Positions 28,148-38,614 of a stretch of DNA of 64,000 nucleotides are shown here, piece by piece. The translations under genes were made by a program, and so were the position numbers. Source of the stretch: Polaromonas sp. (lineage in GTDB: Bacteria; Pseudomonadota; Gammaproteobacteria; Burkholderiales; Burkholderiaceae_C); the NCBI RefSeq assembly GCF_030680935.1, contig NZ_JAUXUP010000047.1, positions 1 through 64,000 on the forward strand. Reading direction: 5' to 3'. The notes under the pieces are model-generated. The model did no database searches, had not been told where the DNA came from, and saw only the letters and a program-made list of their open reading frames with translations. Numbering within the stretch: position 1 is the first letter of the stretch; each line of letters starts with the position of its first letter.

Positions 28148-29358
28148 ACCACTTGGCCCATCTTGAAGATCGGCAAGTACATCGACACCACAATTCCGCC
28201 TATGAGGCCTCCCAGAAACACGATGATGATGGGCTCCATGAGACTGGAAAGGCCGGCCACCATCTCATCAACTTCGGCTTCATAAAAGTCGGCTGCCTTG
28301 CCGAGCATATGGTCCACTGAACCGGATTCCTCCCCAATCGCACACATCTGCAGCACCATCGTGGGAAACAGGTTCGCGTTGCCCATGGCCGCCGTGAGGC
28401 TGGTGCCAGTGGAGACTTCCTGCTGGATTTTCAGCGTGGCATCGGCGTACAGGGAGTTGCCCGACGCACCACCGACCGAGTCCAGCGCTTCGACCAGCGG
28501 CACGCCAGCGGCAAACATCGTGGACAGGGTGCGGGTCCAGCGTGCGATACACGATTTTTCAATCAGGGTACCAAAAATAGGAATTTTCAGCAGGACTCTG
28601 TCCATGAAACGCTGCATCTTTTCACTGCGCTGCCACGCTTGCATGAAAAAATACAAGCCGCCACCAATACCTCCGAAAATCAGCCACCAATAAGCCACAA
28701 AAAACTCGCTGATCGCCATGACAAACAAGGTAGGCGCCGGCAGATCAGCGCCAAATGAGGAGAAGACGCTCTTGAACGCCGGGATCACGAAAATCATGAT
28801 CACTGCAACCACCACGCCAGCCACCACCACTACCGACGCCGGGTACATCAAGGCAGACTTGATCTTCGACTTGATGGCCTCGGTTTTTTCCATATAAACC
28901 GCGAGGCGGTCGAGCAAGGCCTCCAGAATACCCGCGGCCTCCCCGGCCTCCACCAGGTTGCAATACAGGGCGTTGAAGTACAGCGGGTATTTGCGGAAAG
29001 CGGCACTCAAAGAGGTGCCGGTTTCCACGTCGGTACGCACGTCGTTGAGCAACTTGGTCACACTGGCGTTGGGGTTGCCGCGACCGACGATATCGAAGGA
29101 CTGGAGCAGCGGTACACCGGCCTTCATCATGGTCGCCAGCTGCCGGGTAAATATGGCGATGTCTTTGGGCTTGATGGACTTGCCCGAACGCATGCTGCGT
29201 TTTTTGATCTTGGTCGGAAGCACGCCCTGCCGGCGCAAAGCGGCTTTGACCTGGTTTTCTCCCACAGCCCGGGTTTCGCCACGAACCTGTTTGCCGTTGC
29301 GGTCCTTGCCCTCCCATTCGAAGACGAATTCCTTGATGCCGGATGTTGCGGTTGCCAT
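28144..29358 (-). CDS. pilC: Type IV pilus inner-membrane platform protein PilC
   Basis: A 404-residue type II secretion F-family protein with two repeated cytoplasmic helical domains and three membrane segments (about residues 170-192, 220-245 and 375-398). Recognisable segments are IAIFTRQLATMMKAGVPL and RTLSTMFAAGVPLVEAL, the same motif in each repeat, which is the family hallmark. It anchors the pilus motor ATPases. It lies between pilB and pilD with 32-base spacing on one side and a 4-base overlap on the other. Confidence 0.96.
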   Translation of the reverse strand: MATATSGIKEFVFEWEGKDRNGKQVRGETRAVGENQVKAALRRQGVLPTKIKKRSMRSGKSIKPKDIAIFTRQLATMMKAGVPLLQSFDIVGRGNPNASVTKLLNDVRTDVETGTSLSAAFRKYPLYFNALYCNLVEAGEAAGILEALLDRLAVYMEKTEAIKSKIKSALMYPASVVVVAGVVVAVIMIFVIPAFKSVFSSFGADLPAPTLFVMAISEFFVAYWWLIFGGIGGGLYFFMQAWQRSEKMQRFMDRVLLKIPIFGTLIEKSCIARWTRTLSTMFAAGVPLVEALDSVGGASGNSLYADATLKIQQEVSTGTSLTAAMGNANLFPTMVLQMCAIGEESGSVDHMLGKAADFYEAEVDEMVAGLSSLMEPIIIVFLGGLIGGIVVSMYLPIFKMGQVV

Positions 29359-29390
29359 ATTGCCTTCTTCAAATGCTGATGGATCTGTAT

Positions 29391-31127
29391 CTACATGTTG
29401 GTGCAGGCCAGGATTTCTTCAAGCGAAGTCATGCCCAGTTTGACCTTGTGCAAGCCGGCTCCGCGCAGGCTTTTGACGCCTTCCGTTTCTGCCTGCGCAG
29501 CGATCTCCAGCGCACTCCCGTCACGCAGGATGATGCGCTGGAGCTCCTCCGTGATAGGCATGACCTGGTAGATGCCAACCCGGCCTTTGTAGCCGTTGTT
29601 GCACATCGAGCACCCCACCGGACGGAAAGGTGTCCAGGAACCATCCACGTCTTCTTCCTTGAAACCGGCTTCGAGCAGGGTCTCGCGTGGAATGTCGGCG
29701 GGCGCCTTGCATGCGGGGCACAGGCGCCGGGCGAGCCGCTGGGCGGTGATCAGGATCACGCTGGAAGCGATGTTAAAAGGCGCAATGCCCATGTTGCGCA
29801 AACGGGTCAGGGTAGCCGGCGCATCGTTCGTGTGCAGAGTGGAAAGCACCAGGTGGCCGGTCTGGGCCGCCTTGATCGATATTTCTGCGGTCTCCAGGTC
29901 GCGGATTTCGCCGACCATGATGATGTCGGGGTCCTGCCGCAAAAAGGCTTTCAGGGCAACGGAAAATGTCAGGCCGGCCTTGTCGTTCATGCTGACCTGG
30001 TTGACGCCGGGCAAATTGATCTCGGCCGGGTCTTCCGCCGTCGAAATGTTGACGCCGGGTTTGTTCAGAATATTCAGGCAGGTGTAGAGAGACACGGTTT
30101 TGCCGGAGCCGGTAGGTCCTGTCACCAGCACCATGCCATAGGGGCGCTGGACCGCGTTGAGCAGACGTTCCTTTTCTACCGGCTCGTAACCCAGCGCATC
30201 AATGCCCAGCTTCGCACTGCTCGGGTCGAGGATCCGGATCACGATTTTTTCGCCAAACATCGTGGGCAGGGTGCTGACACGAAAATCGATCACGCGGTCC
30301 GGGCCGATTTTCAGCTTCATTTTTCCGTCTTGCGGCACCCGCTTTTCGGAAATATCCATCTTCGAGATGACCTTGATGCGCGACGCCAGCTTTTCCTTGA
30401 TCGCCACCGGCGGCGACGCAATCTCGCGCAGCTCGCCGTCAACCCGGAACCGCACACGGTAGGTGTGCTCATAGGGCTCGAAGTGCAGGTCAGAGGCGCG
30501 CATGCTGAACGCATCCAGCAGCATCTTGTGCAGGAATTTGACGACCGGCGCGTCTTCCACCTCAGAAACGCCGGTGTCATTACTCTCCGTGCTTGCCGCT
30601 TCGGCCGTTGACTCGTCAAACTCAAAATCATCGCCAATGATGCTGTCCATTGCCTCCGAAGCAGTGGTAGCCGAAGCTTCCACCATCTTGGACAGTTTGT
30701 CGTACTCCGCGATGACCCAGTCGACACCCATCTGGGTGGAAAACTTGATCTTTTCAGCCGCCTCCTGATCCGAGGGGTCGGCGGTGGCCACAATCAAACG
30801 ATTACTGCGTTTGCTCAGGACAACAATGCGGTAGGCTTGGCAGATTTTGGCATCCAGCAGCCCTTTGGGCAGGCGCTGGGTATCGATGGCCGAGAGATCC
30901 AGCAGAGGCGCCGCAAAAGCGGTGGACATGGTGTGTGCCAGATCCGAAGCAGAAACAGCGCCTGAGCCGGTGAGCTCGGCAATAAAGCTGGTACGCCCGC
31001 TCTGAGCTTTGCGGAATATGTCTTCGGCCGCTTTCTGCCCCAGCTTGCCGGCAATGACCAAAGCCCTGCCCAAGCCAGGCAAGGCCACGGGTGGGGGCGC
31101 GTTGGTAACGGTATCGACAGCTGCCAT
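29391..31127 (-). CDS. pilB: Type IV pilus assembly ATPase PilB
   Basis: A 578-residue GspE/PilB secretion ATPase that drives pilus extension. Residues 1-150 form the MshEN-type N-terminal domain, followed by the ATPase with Walker A GPTGSGKT at 337-344, an Asp box, a Walker B (DPDIIMVGEIRD) and a tetracysteine zinc site (CPAC and CSMC, near 475 and 505). The region 160-195 is acidic and probably a flexible linker. No pilT-like retraction ATPase is in the window. First gene of pilB-C-D-coaE-zapD-yacG. Confidence 0.96.
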   Translation of the reverse strand: MAAVDTVTNAPPPVALPGLGRALVIAGKLGQKAAEDIFRKAQSGRTSFIAELTGSGAVSASDLAHTMSTAFAAPLLDLSAIDTQRLPKGLLDAKICQAYRIVVLSKRSNRLIVATADPSDQEAAEKIKFSTQMGVDWVIAEYDKLSKMVEASATTASEAMDSIIGDDFEFDESTAEAASTESNDTGVSEVEDAPVVKFLHKMLLDAFSMRASDLHFEPYEHTYRVRFRVDGELREIASPPVAIKEKLASRIKVISKMDISEKRVPQDGKMKLKIGPDRVIDFRVSTLPTMFGEKIVIRILDPSSAKLGIDALGYEPVEKERLLNAVQRPYGMVLVTGPTGSGKTVSLYTCLNILNKPGVNISTAEDPAEINLPGVNQVSMNDKAGLTFSVALKAFLRQDPDIIMVGEIRDLETAEISIKAAQTGHLVLSTLHTNDAPATLTRLRNMGIAPFNIASSVILITAQRLARRLCPACKAPADIPRETLLEAGFKEEDVDGSWTPFRPVGCSMCNNGYKGRVGIYQVMPITEELQRIILRDGSALEIAAQAETEGVKSLRGAGLHKVKLGMTSLEEILACTNM

Positions 31128-31259
31128 GGGTTTTGCGAATCTACCTCAAATTGACAAAATTGACATCATCGCCGATAGCGCATGCGGTGTAAATCGAAAT
31201 GGCGCGGGCAAGGAAGCACGTCGAACCAGAAGCGACCGAAAAAGCAGGAAACGTGAATT

Positions 31260-31336
31260 TGGTCGGGGTGAGAGGATTCGAACCTCCGGCCTCTACGTCC
31301 CGAACGTAGCGCTCTACCAGGCTAAGCTACACCCCG
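31260..31336 (-). tRNA. tRNA-Pro (anticodon CGG)
   Basis: The minus strand folds into a cloverleaf. The acceptor stem CGGGGTG pairs with CACCCCG, the anticodon loop TTCGGGA carries CGG, and the T arm has GGTTCGAATCC. The 3' CCA is encoded (31260-31262). Length 77. It lies between pilB and ispB, the same strand as both. Confidence 0.97.
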
Positions 31337-31355
31337 ACAGGTGCCCGGTCCGGCG

Positions 31356-32339
31356 TCAGGAACGACGCTGCAGCAGCTGGGAAGCCAATTGTAGCAATGC
31401 CTCGCTGTAGGCATTGCGCCCCAGAACGCTCAGCGCCTGAACGGCGCGCTCTGCCTCCGCCGCGGCAGCTTCCCGAGTGGCCTGCAAGGCGCCAGTCTGC
31501 CGCACGATGGCGATGATGTCGGGCAACTGCCCGGTTTGCCCGGCCTCTATGGCCTGGCGTATCAATTGCTGCTCGGCGGGGTTGCCGCGTTGCATCGCGA
31601 TGATCAGCGGCAAAGTGGCCTTGCCTTCGCGCAGGTCGTCCCCCAGGTTTTTACCCATTTCCGTGGCGTCGCCGTCATAGTCGAGCACATCGTCGATCAC
31701 CTGAAAGGCCGTGCCCAATGCCTGTCCATAGTCGGCGCAAGCTTGCTCCACCTCAGCAGACGACTGGGCCAGCAAGGCGGCCAGGCGGGCGCTTGCTTCA
31801 AACAATTTCGCTGTTTTGGAGCGAATCACGCGCAAATAGCCCTCTTCAGTCAAGCCAGCGTCGTGCATGTTCATCAGCTGCAGCACCTCGCCTTCAGCAA
31901 TCACGTTGGTCGCTTCGGCCAGGGTTTTCATGATGCGCATGTCGCCAGCATCCACCATCATCTGAAAAGCCCGCGAATATAGAAAATCCCCCACCAATAC
32001 GCTGGCAGGGTTGCCGAAAGCCGCGTTGGCCGTTGCCCGGCCCCGTCGCAAGGTCGACTCGTCCACTACATCGTCATGCAACAAAGTGGCGGTATGTATG
32101 AATTCCACCACAGCTGCAAGGTTGAATCGCTGATCGCCGCGGTAATCCAGCGCGCCGCACATCAGCAGTAGCAAAGCCGGTCGCAAACGCTTGCCGCCAG
32201 CTGCCACGATGTACTGGGACACCTGGCTGACCAGTTGTACTTCAGAGCTCAGTCGCCGCGCGATCACCGCATCCATGGCCTGCATGTCGCTGGAAATCAG
32301 GGCAAGCGCGGCGGCGGTGCTAGAAGAGTGAGCGGTCAA
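31356..32339 (-). CDS. ispB: Octaprenyl diphosphate synthase
   Basis: A 327-residue trans-polyprenyl diphosphate synthase that makes the side chain of ubiquinone. The two aspartate-rich motifs are LLHDDVVDES and IDDVLDYDGD, and GGKRLRPALLLL is the typical isopentenyl diphosphate-binding segment. Similarity to E. coli IspB runs along the full length. The apparent start is a TTG (ending at 32339); the first ATG (residue 19) would cut into the conserved N-terminal helix, so I keep the longer form with moderate confidence. The chain length (C40) is inferred from the family. Confidence 0.93.
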   Translation of the reverse strand: MTAHSSSTAAALALISSDMQAMDAVIARRLSSEVQLVSQVSQYIVAAGGKRLRPALLLLMCGALDYRGDQRFNLAAVVEFIHTATLLHDDVVDESTLRRGRATANAAFGNPASVLVGDFLYSRAFQMMVDAGDMRIMKTLAEATNVIAEGEVLQLMNMHDAGLTEEGYLRVIRSKTAKLFEASARLAALLAQSSAEVEQACADYGQALGTAFQVIDDVLDYDGDATEMGKNLGDDLREGKATLPLIIAMQRGNPAEQQLIRQAIEAGQTGQLPDIIAIVRQTGALQATREAAAAEAERAVQALSVLGRNAYSEALLQLASQLLQRRS

Positions 32340-32440
32340 GGCGGTCCAGACAAGGAAATGCTCTGATTATAGGAAGCGGCGCGGCCTGCCCCGGTTCATG
32401 GCCTCGCCGGACTGGCGGAACCACGGTTTTTAAGGCCTCA

Positions 32441-32449
32441 TGCTAGAAT
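32441..32449 (+). promoter_or_regulatory. Extended -10 promoter for rplU-rpmA
   Basis: TGCTAGAAT fits an extended -10 element (TGN-TAGAAT) about 50 bases upstream of rplU in the region divergent from ispB. No good -35 box is visible, which is tolerable for an extended -10 promoter. Confidence 0.45.
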
Positions 32450-32498
32450 GGAAGGCTCTGTGGAAATCCGTCCGCAGAACTCACATAAGAGGTCTTAC

Positions 32499-32810
32499 AT
32501 GTACGCGGTCATAAAAACCGGTGGCAAACAATACAAGGTTGCTACTGGTGAAAAAATTAAAGTAGAACAGATTGCTGCGGACGTAGGCCAAGAGATCGTT
32601 ATTGACCAGGTATTGGCTGTCGGAACCGGCAGCACAATCACGGTTGGTACGCCCTTGGTGTCCGGCGCCACTGTTACGGTTACTGTCCTTTCCCAGGGAA
32701 GGCACGACAAGGTGCGCATTTTCAAGATGCGTCGTCGCAAGCATTACCAAAAACGCCAGGGTCACCGGCAAAACTTCACTGAACTGCAAATCGGCGCTAT
32801 CGTCGGTTAA
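32499..32810 (+). CDS. rplU: Ribosomal protein L21
   Basis: A 103-residue large-subunit ribosomal protein. [14 protein letters not shown] at the start and [17 protein letters not shown] near the end are diagnostic. It binds 23S rRNA near domain V and L20. The ATG at 32499 has AAGAGGT about 6 bases upstream; an in-frame upstream extension is not likely. It is followed by rpmA after 38 bases, the universal order. Confidence 0.98.
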   Translation: MYAVIKTGGKQYKVATGEKIKVEQIAADVGQEIVIDQVLAVGTGSTITVGTPLVSGATVTVTVLSQGRHDKVRIFKMRRRKHYQKRQGHRQNFTELQIGAIVG

Positions 32811-32848
32811 GCACAGAAGGTCCAGGACTCACCAAGGAGTATTGAAAA

Positions 32849-33106
32849 ATGGCACAGAAAAAAGGCGGCGGCTCTACGCGAAACGGGCGCGATTCGCAGC
32901 CCAAGATGTTGGGTGTCAAGAAGTTCGGCGGCGAAGTGATCAACGCAGGCAGCATCATTGTGCGCCAGCGCGGCACCAAGTTTCACCCGGGCGTCAATGT
33001 CGGCATCGGCAAAGACCACACCCTGTTTGCCCTGGTGGACGGTTCGGTGTCCTTTGCAGTCAAAGGCGCGATGAACAAACACACCGTCAATGTGACCCCG
33101 GCGTAA
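32849..33106 (+). CDS. rpmA: Ribosomal protein L27
   Basis: An 85-residue large-subunit protein whose N-terminal tail ([16 protein letters not shown]) reaches the peptidyl transferase centre. LGVKKFGGE and [16 protein letters not shown] are typical. The ATG at 32849 has an AAGGAG site 10 bases upstream. A clear intrinsic terminator follows, so rplU-rpmA is probably a separate transcription unit from obgE. Confidence 0.98.
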   Translation: MAQKKGGGSTRNGRDSQPKMLGVKKFGGEVINAGSIIVRQRGTKFHPGVNVGIGKDHTLFALVDGSVSFAVKGAMNKHTVNVTPA

Positions 33107-33128
33107 GCTGATCACTTCGATGGCATCG

Positions 33129-33158
33129 AAGCCCCGCTTGGTCGGGGCTTTGTTGTTT
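33129..33158 (+). terminator. Rho-independent terminator after rpmA
   Basis: AAGCCCCG (33129-33136) pairs with CGGGGCTT (33143-33150) around a 6-base loop and is followed by TTGTTGTTT. It ends 64 bases before obgE. Confidence 0.8.
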
Positions 33159-33222
33159 GGGTCCCCGTTGTTTGTAAACTAAGCTCTCTCTCGGCCACAC
33201 CCAGGCCCCAACCAGAATCCTC

Positions 33223-34308
33223 ATGAAATTTGTTGACGAAGCCTATATTGACATCGCTGCTGGCGATGGCGGGAGTGGCTGCGTCTCCTTCCGCCACGAG
33301 AAGTACAAAGAGTTCGGCGGCCCCAATGGTGGCGACGGCGGGCGTGGCGGGCATGTGTATGCGGTGGCTGATGTCAACCTGAACACCCTGGTCGATTTCC
33401 GGTTTTCGCGCCGCCATGAGGCCCGCAACGGCGAGCACGGCATGGGCTCGGACATGTTCGGCGCCAAAGGTGATGACGTCATCCTCAAGATGCCAGTCGG
33501 CACCATACTCACCGACTCAGAGACCGGCGAGGTACTGTTTGAACTGCTGGTGCCAGGTGAAGAGGTGTTGATAGCCAAGGGCGGCGATGGCGGTTTTGGC
33601 AACCTGCGTTTCAAAAGCTCGACCAACCGGGCGCCGCGCAGCAAAACACCGGGCTGGCCCGGTGAGCGCAAAAGCCTCAAGCTGGAGCTCAAGGTACTGG
33701 CCGACGTCGGCCTGCTCGGCATGCCCAATGCGGGCAAATCCACCTTCATCACCGCCGTTTCCAACGCGCGGCCACGTATTGCCGACTACCCTTTCACCAC
33801 CTTGCACCCCAATCTGGGCGTGGTACGGGTGGGCCCGGAGCAGAGTTTTGTGGTTGCCGATTTGCCGGGCCTGATTGAGGGCGCTTCCGAAGGCGCCGGG
33901 CTGGGCCACCTGTTTCTGCGGCATCTGCAGCGCACCCGCCTGCTGCTGCACATTGTTGACATGGCACCTTTTGACGACAGCGTAGACCCGGTCGCCCAGG
34001 CCAAAGCCATTGTGGGCGAGCTCAAAAAATACGATGCGGCACTTTACGACAAGCCGCGCTGGCTGTTGCTCAACAAGCTCGACATGGTGGACGACGACAA
34101 ACGCGCCGCGCTGGTCAAGGATTTCGTCAAGCGTTTCAAGTTCAAGGGCCCGGTGTTTGAAATTTCTGCCCTGACGCGCGAAGGCTGCGAGCACCTGGTC
34201 AAGACCATTTACCAGCATGTCAAATCAGTCCAGAAAAGCGAGCAGGCGCCGGAAGAGATCGACCCGCGTTTTGCCGAACTGCCTTTAGAGCCGCCAGCAG
34301 CCGACTGA
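33223..34308 (+). CDS. obgE: GTPase ObgE/CgtA
   Basis: A 361-residue essential GTPase linked to 50S subunit maturation and stress signalling. Residues 1-158 form the glycine-rich Obg fold ([11 protein letters not shown]). The G domain has G1 GMPNAGKS near 166, G3 DLPGLIEGA, and G4 NKLD. The C-terminal tail is short. The ATG at 33223 ([10 protein letters not shown]) is standard. Downstream comes a dispersed repeat and then proB. Confidence 0.97.
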   Translation: MKFVDEAYIDIAAGDGGSGCVSFRHEKYKEFGGPNGGDGGRGGHVYAVADVNLNTLVDFRFSRRHEARNGEHGMGSDMFGAKGDDVILKMPVGTILTDSETGEVLFELLVPGEEVLIAKGGDGGFGNLRFKSSTNRAPRSKTPGWPGERKSLKLELKVLADVGLLGMPNAGKSTFITAVSNARPRIADYPFTTLHPNLGVVRVGPEQSFVVADLPGLIEGASEGAGLGHLFLRHLQRTRLLLHIVDMAPFDDSVDPVAQAKAIVGELKKYDAALYDKPRWLLLNKLDMVDDDKRAALVKDFVKRFKFKGPVFEISALTREGCEHLVKTIYQHVKSVQKSEQAPEEIDPRFAELPLEPPAAD

Positions 34309-34332
34309 ACCGCCTGCCAGCCCGCATCGGCC

Positions 34333-34388
34333 GCTATTTGATTCATAGCTACCCACGCACACCCCCAAAGGGTACGAGCCAAAAAATC
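34333..34388 (+). repeat. Dispersed palindromic repeat, copy G
   Basis: GCTAT-N7-ATAGC, then TACCCACGC, then CCCCC-AAA-GGG, GAGCC and an A-run ending TCA. It starts 25 bases after obgE and ends 8 bases before proB. Confidence 0.75.
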
Positions 34389-34396
34389 ACCTGAAT

Positions 34397-35533
34397 ATGC
34401 AGGAAAAACCAGCTTCCACCGTCCTCCTCAACGCCAAACGCATCGTCGTCAAGGTGGGCTCCAGCCTGGTCACGAATGAGGGGCGTGGGCTGGACGCAGA
34501 GGCCATAGGCCAGTGGTGCCAGCAACTGGCTGCGCTGGTTCAAGGCGGCCGTGAGGTGATCATGGTCAGCAGCGGCGCCATCGCCGAGGGCATGAAGCGC
34601 CTGGGCTGGGTCACCCGACCCAAAGCCATCCACGAGTTGCAGGCGGCGGCGGCCGTTGGACAAATGGGCCTGGCGCAGGTTTATGAGAGCCAGCTGCGGG
34701 AAAACGGCGTCGGCAGCGCGCAGGTGCTGCTGACCCATGCAGACCTGGCCGACCGCGAGCGTTACCTCAACGCCCGCTCCACGCTGCTGAGTCTGCTCCA
34801 GTTTGGCGTGGTCCCGGTGATCAATGAAAACGACACCGTGGTCAACGACGAGATCAAGTTTGGCGACAACGACACCCTGGGTGCGCTGGTTGCCAATCTG
34901 GTGGATGCTGACGCCCTGATCATCCTGACCGACCAGAAGGGCCTGTTCACCGCCGACCCGCGCAAGGACCCTGAGGCCAGCTTTGTGCATGAGGCCAAGG
35001 CTGGCGACCCCTTGCTGGAGGCCATGGCTGGCGGCGCTGGCTCCAGCATTGGCAAGGGCGGCATGATCACCAAAATCCTGGCAGCCAAGCGCGCTGCCGG
35101 CTCCGGCGCATCTACCGTGATTGCCTGGGGCCGCGAGCCCCAGGTCCTGATCCGCCTGTCGCAGGGCGAGGCCATTGGTACCTTGCTGGTCGCACAAACC
35201 GCCAAGGTACAGGCACGCAAGCAATGGATTGCCGACCATCTACAGGTGCGCGGCGCGGTCACTGTGGATGACGGCGCCGCGGCCAAGGTTCAGAAAGAGG
35301 GCAAAAGCCTGCTGCCGATTGGCATGACAGCGGTGGCTGGCGACTTTTCCCGGGGCGATGTGATAGCCGTACGCGCCGGGGACGGCACAGAGCTGGGCCG
35401 CGGCCTGGCCAATTATTCCAGCGCTGAAGCCCGGCTGATCTGCCGCAAACCGTCGTCAGAGTTTGAAGGTTTGCTGGGTTATACCGGTGAAGCCGAAATG
35501 ATTCACCGCACCAACCTGGTCCTTACTGGATGA
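34397..35533 (+). CDS. proB: Glutamate 5-kinase
   Basis: A 378-residue enzyme that phosphorylates glutamate in the first step of proline synthesis. The amino acid kinase domain (residues about 8-260) shows [26 protein letters not shown] and [18 protein letters not shown]; the C-terminal PUA domain follows (about 285-375). The end of the gene overlaps the convergent CNP1-like gene by 11 bases. The ATG at 34397 has no strong ribosome binding site, as the upstream gap is almost entirely repeat G. Confidence 0.96.
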   Translation: MQEKPASTVLLNAKRIVVKVGSSLVTNEGRGLDAEAIGQWCQQLAALVQGGREVIMVSSGAIAEGMKRLGWVTRPKAIHELQAAAAVGQMGLAQVYESQLRENGVGSAQVLLTHADLADRERYLNARSTLLSLLQFGVVPVINENDTVVNDEIKFGDNDTLGALVANLVDADALIILTDQKGLFTADPRKDPEASFVHEAKAGDPLLEAMAGGAGSSIGKGGMITKILAAKRAAGSGASTVIAWGREPQVLIRLSQGEAIGTLLVAQTAKVQARKQWIADHLQVRGAVTVDDGAAAKVQKEGKSLLPIGMTAVAGDFSRGDVIAVRAGDGTELGRGLANYSSAEARLICRKPSSEFEGLLGYTGEAEMIHRTNLVLTG

Positions 35534-36017
35534 ACCCGTGAGTTTTAAGGCGGTTGACAATTTCATCCACTGATGAAGTCGGGGCGGAGTTGTTGCAGGC
35601 CCCGGCCTTCGCAAGTTGTACCGCGTGCCGCGAGGGCATATTGCCAAACAGCGACCGCCACTCAGGCTTGTCCACCGGACGCCAGCCGCCTTCGGCAGAG
35701 TGGCGGGCATAGGTTTTGAATTCCCCGCTGGAGCAGCGTATGCCTTCGTACGACACATTACGCACGCCTGTACGACTGGTGGCCACCACTACATAACGAA
35801 CAATGCCATCGTTGCCAATGCGCAAAGTGGCCGGGTCAACACCATACACCAGAGACGAGCCGGTTGAAACGTCAAACTCCACCAGTTTGCCCACATCAAA
35901 TGCGGGCGCCGGCGGCACCTCTCCCTCTTTCCAGTCCAGCGCATCGGGATTGAACTGCGACCACACCGAGCACGACAGGCCCAGCAGGCCCGCTGCCACC
36001 CAAAATCTAAACGTCAT
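35523..36017 (-). CDS. CNP1-like family protein with signal peptide
   Basis: A 164-residue exported protein of the CNP1-like family (named from a Neisseria protein), function unknown. A signal peptide ([20 protein letters not shown], cleavage near residue 20) is followed by the family domain with [22 protein letters not shown] and [15 protein letters not shown] take the ATG ending at 36017, with AGGA 9 bases upstream; another ATG three codons before (36026) is possible. Its start overlaps the 3' end of rppH, and its 3' end overlaps proB, so it is packed tightly on both sides. Confidence 0.82.
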   Translation of the reverse strand: MTFRFWVAAGLLGLSCSVWSQFNPDALDWKEGEVPPAPAFDVGKLVEFDVSTGSSLVYGVDPATLRIGNDGIVRYVVVATSRTGVRNVSYEGIRCSSGEFKTYARHSAEGGWRPVDKPEWRSLFGNMPSRHAVQLAKAGACNNSAPTSSVDEIVNRLKTHGFIQ

Positions 36018-36693
36018 GATTGTCATTCCTGGAAGCGGCCACCTGGTTGATCTGGGCGGTTTGCGGATCGGGCTCAAAGCTGGCCCCTGGTGGTAGCTCG
36101 AACGAGGGGCCTGGCATGCCGTGCATAGCCAGGTCTTCAGGGCCTGGCGCGTCGCGCTGACGCATGCCGCCTCGCAGATAGCGGTTGCGGTGATCGGGAC
36201 GTTGCTCGAAACGGTTGTCAAAGCGCGGCACAAAACGCGACAGCTCGGTCAAGGCCATTTCATACACACCGCGCTTGAACTCCACCACCACATCCAGCGG
36301 CACCCAGTAGTCGTTCCAGCGCCAGGCGTCGAACTCCGGGTGGTCGGTGGCGCGCAGGTTCAAGTCCCAGTCGTGACCGACCAGTTGCAGCAGAAACCAG
36401 ATCTGTTTCTGGCCTTTGTAGTGGCCGCGCGCATCGCGGCGGATAAACCGGTCAGGCACCTCATAACGCAACCAGTCCCGGGTCCGGGCAAGCACCTGCA
36501 CATGCTGCGGCATCAGCCCCACTTCTTCATGCAGCTCACGGAACATGGCCTGCTCGGGATTTTCGCCCCGGTCAATGCCACCCTGCGGAAACTGCCAGGA
36601 GTGGGTTCGAATGCGCTTGCCCCAAAATACCTGACTTCTCTGGTTGAGCAAGATGATGCCGACGTTGGGCCTGAAGCCGTCCCGGTCGAGCAT
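36007..36693 (-). CDS. rppH: RNA pyrophosphohydrolase
   Basis: A 228-residue Nudix enzyme that removes pyrophosphate from mRNA 5' ends and starts decay. The Nudix box spans about residues 38-60 ([17 protein letters not shown] then HEEVGL). [15 protein letters not shown] and FPQGG are typical. The C-terminal 55 residues are a low-complexity, Pro/Met/Glu-rich tail that E. coli RppH lacks; Burkholderiales often have such tails. I use the ATG ending at 36693, with GAGGT 6 bases upstream; an in-frame TTG two codons earlier is less likely. Divergent from proS. Confidence 0.94.
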   Translation of the reverse strand: MLDRDGFRPNVGIILLNQRSQVFWGKRIRTHSWQFPQGGIDRGENPEQAMFRELHEEVGLMPQHVQVLARTRDWLRYEVPDRFIRRDARGHYKGQKQIWFLLQLVGHDWDLNLRATDHPEFDAWRWNDYWVPLDVVVEFKRGVYEMALTELSRFVPRFDNRFEQRPDHRNRYLRGGMRQRDAPGPEDLAMHGMPGPSFELPPGASFEPDPQTAQINQVAASRNDNHDV

Positions 36694-36806
36694 AATCAAA
36701 CCTCAAATTTTTTTAACTGAGTCCATTATGCACAGCGCAGGCCCCGGCGCCAAGCGCGTGCCACGCCTGCCGCGGCGACTCCTGTCCAGAACCCCATAAA
36801 TCGCCC

Positions 36807-38609
36807 ATGAAAGCTTCCCAGTTCTTCATTTCCACCCTCAAGGAAGCGCCCGCCGACGCCGAAGTGGCCAGCCACCAGCTGATGATGCGTGCCGGCATGA
36901 TCAAAAAACTGGGCGCCGGCATTTACAACTACATGCCTATGGGCCTGCGCGTGATCCGCAAGGTGGAAGCCATCGTCCGGGACGAAATGAACCGCGCTGG
37001 TGCCGTCGAGATGACCATGCCGGTGATCCAGCCGGCCGAGTTCTGGCAGGAAACCGGCCGCTTCGAGTCCATGGGCCCGGAGCTGTTGCGTATCAAGGAC
37101 CGCCACGGCCGCGATTTTGTGGTGCAACCCACCAGTGAGGAAGTGGTCACCGATGTGGTGCGCCAGGACATCAAGAGCTACAAGCAGCTGCCGAAAAACC
37201 TGTACCAGATCCAGACCAAGTTCCGCGACGAACGCCGGCCGCGCTTCGGGCTGATGCGTGGGCGCGAGTTCATCATGAAGGACGCCTACAGTTTTGACCG
37301 GGACCAGACTGCGGCCAAGGCCAGCTACCAGGTTATGGCGGCCGCCTACCGCCGGATTTTCGACAGGTTCGGCCTGCGCTACCGCGCGGTGGCAGCCGAC
37401 AGCGGCGCGATCGGCGGCGACCTCAGTGAAGAGTTTCAGGTGATTGCCGCCACCGGCGAAGACGCGATTGTTTATTGCCCAACGAGTGACTACGCCGCCA
37501 ACATGGAAAAGGCCGAAGCACTGGCGCCCCAGGGTGCGCGCCAGGCTGCTTTACAGCCACTCACCAAAACTCCGACGCCCGGCAAGGCGACCTGCACCGA
37601 CGTCGCTGAGTTGCTAGATATACCAATTCAACGTACGGTGAAATCGTTGGTCTTAGCAGTGGATCCCGGTGAGCCTACGGTTCGAATGGATTTGGGTTTA
37701 TCCGGAGCCACGACCGCACGACCCTCCATTTATCTGCTTCTCCTAAGGGGAGATCACGATATGAACGAAGTCAAAGTGCGCAAGATTAAAGGTCTGAGCA
37801 ATTTCCGCATGGCTACTTCAGACGAAATTGAAGGTTGTTTCGGCTGTAGACCAGGTTATCTGGGGCCTATCAATCGTCAAGGAGGATGGGCTACCGGTCT
37901 CCTTCAGGACCAAACAGCTATTCATCTAGTGGTTGACAGGGAGGTAGCGGTATTGAGCGATTGGGTCTGTGGCGCAAATGAAGCGGGCTTTCACCTCACC
38001 GGCGTCAACTGGGGCCGCGACCTGCCCGAGCCTGAGCTGATCGCCGACATCCGCAACGTGGTCGCAGGTGATGCCTCACCCGACGGCCAAGGGGTACTGG
38101 CGATCGAGCGTGGTATTGAAGTCGGTCATGTGTTTTACCTCGGCACCAAATACAGCCAGGCCATGAACGCGACCTTTCTTGGCGAAAACGGCAAGCCGCA
38201 ATTTTTTGAAATGGGCTGCTACGGCATCGGCATCACGCGCCTGCCCGCTGCGGCGATTGAGCAGAACCACGATGAGCGCGGCATCGTCTGGCCGGACGCG
38301 ATTGCGCCTTTCACCGTGGTGCTCTGCCCAATCAGCCCGGACCGCTTCCCCGAAGTCGCGGCTGCCGCCAGCAAACTTTACGCAGAACTGCTGGCTGCGG
38401 GCGTGGACGTTATTCTTGATGACCGCAACGAGAGGCCCGGTGCCATGTTTGCCGACTGGGAGCTGATTGGTGTGCCACACCGCATCACGATTGGCGACCG
38501 GGGCATAAAAGACGGGCAGCTCGAATACCAGCACCGCCGTGATGAGGCTTCCACCAAGGTAGGCGTTGCCGAAGCATTCACCTTTCTCAAGGGAAAGCTG
38601 GCCGTCTGA
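36807..38609 (+). CDS. proS: Prolyl-tRNA synthetase with atypical editing-domain segment
   Basis: A 600-residue bacterial-type ProRS that charges tRNA-Pro. Class II motifs are complete: motif 1 near residue 70, motif 2 [17 protein letters not shown] near 140, and motif 3 with [20 protein letters not shown] near 475, plus the anticodon-binding domain at the C-terminus. Between motifs 2 and 3 lies the editing (INS) domain (about 224-405), which removes Ala from mischarged tRNA-Pro. The lysine of TVKSL is residue 279, the position described for editing in E. coli. Bases about 37611-37985 (residues 269-393) have lower GC and many rare codons; see findings. The reading frame is intact, so the enzyme should be functional. 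Confidence 0.96.
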   Translation: MKASQFFISTLKEAPADAEVASHQLMMRAGMIKKLGAGIYNYMPMGLRVIRKVEAIVRDEMNRAGAVEMTMPVIQPAEFWQETGRFESMGPELLRIKDRHGRDFVVQPTSEEVVTDVVRQDIKSYKQLPKNLYQIQTKFRDERRPRFGLMRGREFIMKDAYSFDRDQTAAKASYQVMAAAYRRIFDRFGLRYRAVAADSGAIGGDLSEEFQVIAATGEDAIVYCPTSDYAANMEKAEALAPQGARQAALQPLTKTPTPGKATCTDVAELLDIPIQRTVKSLVLAVDPGEPTVRMDLGLSGATTARPSIYLLLLRGDHDMNEVKVRKIKGLSNFRMATSDEIEGCFGCRPGYLGPINRQGGWATGLLQDQTAIHLVVDREVAVLSDWVCGANEAGFHLTGVNWGRDLPEPELIADIRNVVAGDASPDGQGVLAIERGIEVGHVFYLGTKYSQAMNATFLGENGKPQFFEMGCYGIGITRLPAAAIEQNHDERGIVWPDAIAPFTVVLCPISPDRFPEVAAAASKLYAELLAAGVDVILDDRNERPGAMFADWELIGVPHRITIGDRGIKDGQLEYQHRRDEASTKVGVAEAFTFLKGKLAV

Positions 38610-38614
38610 GATAC

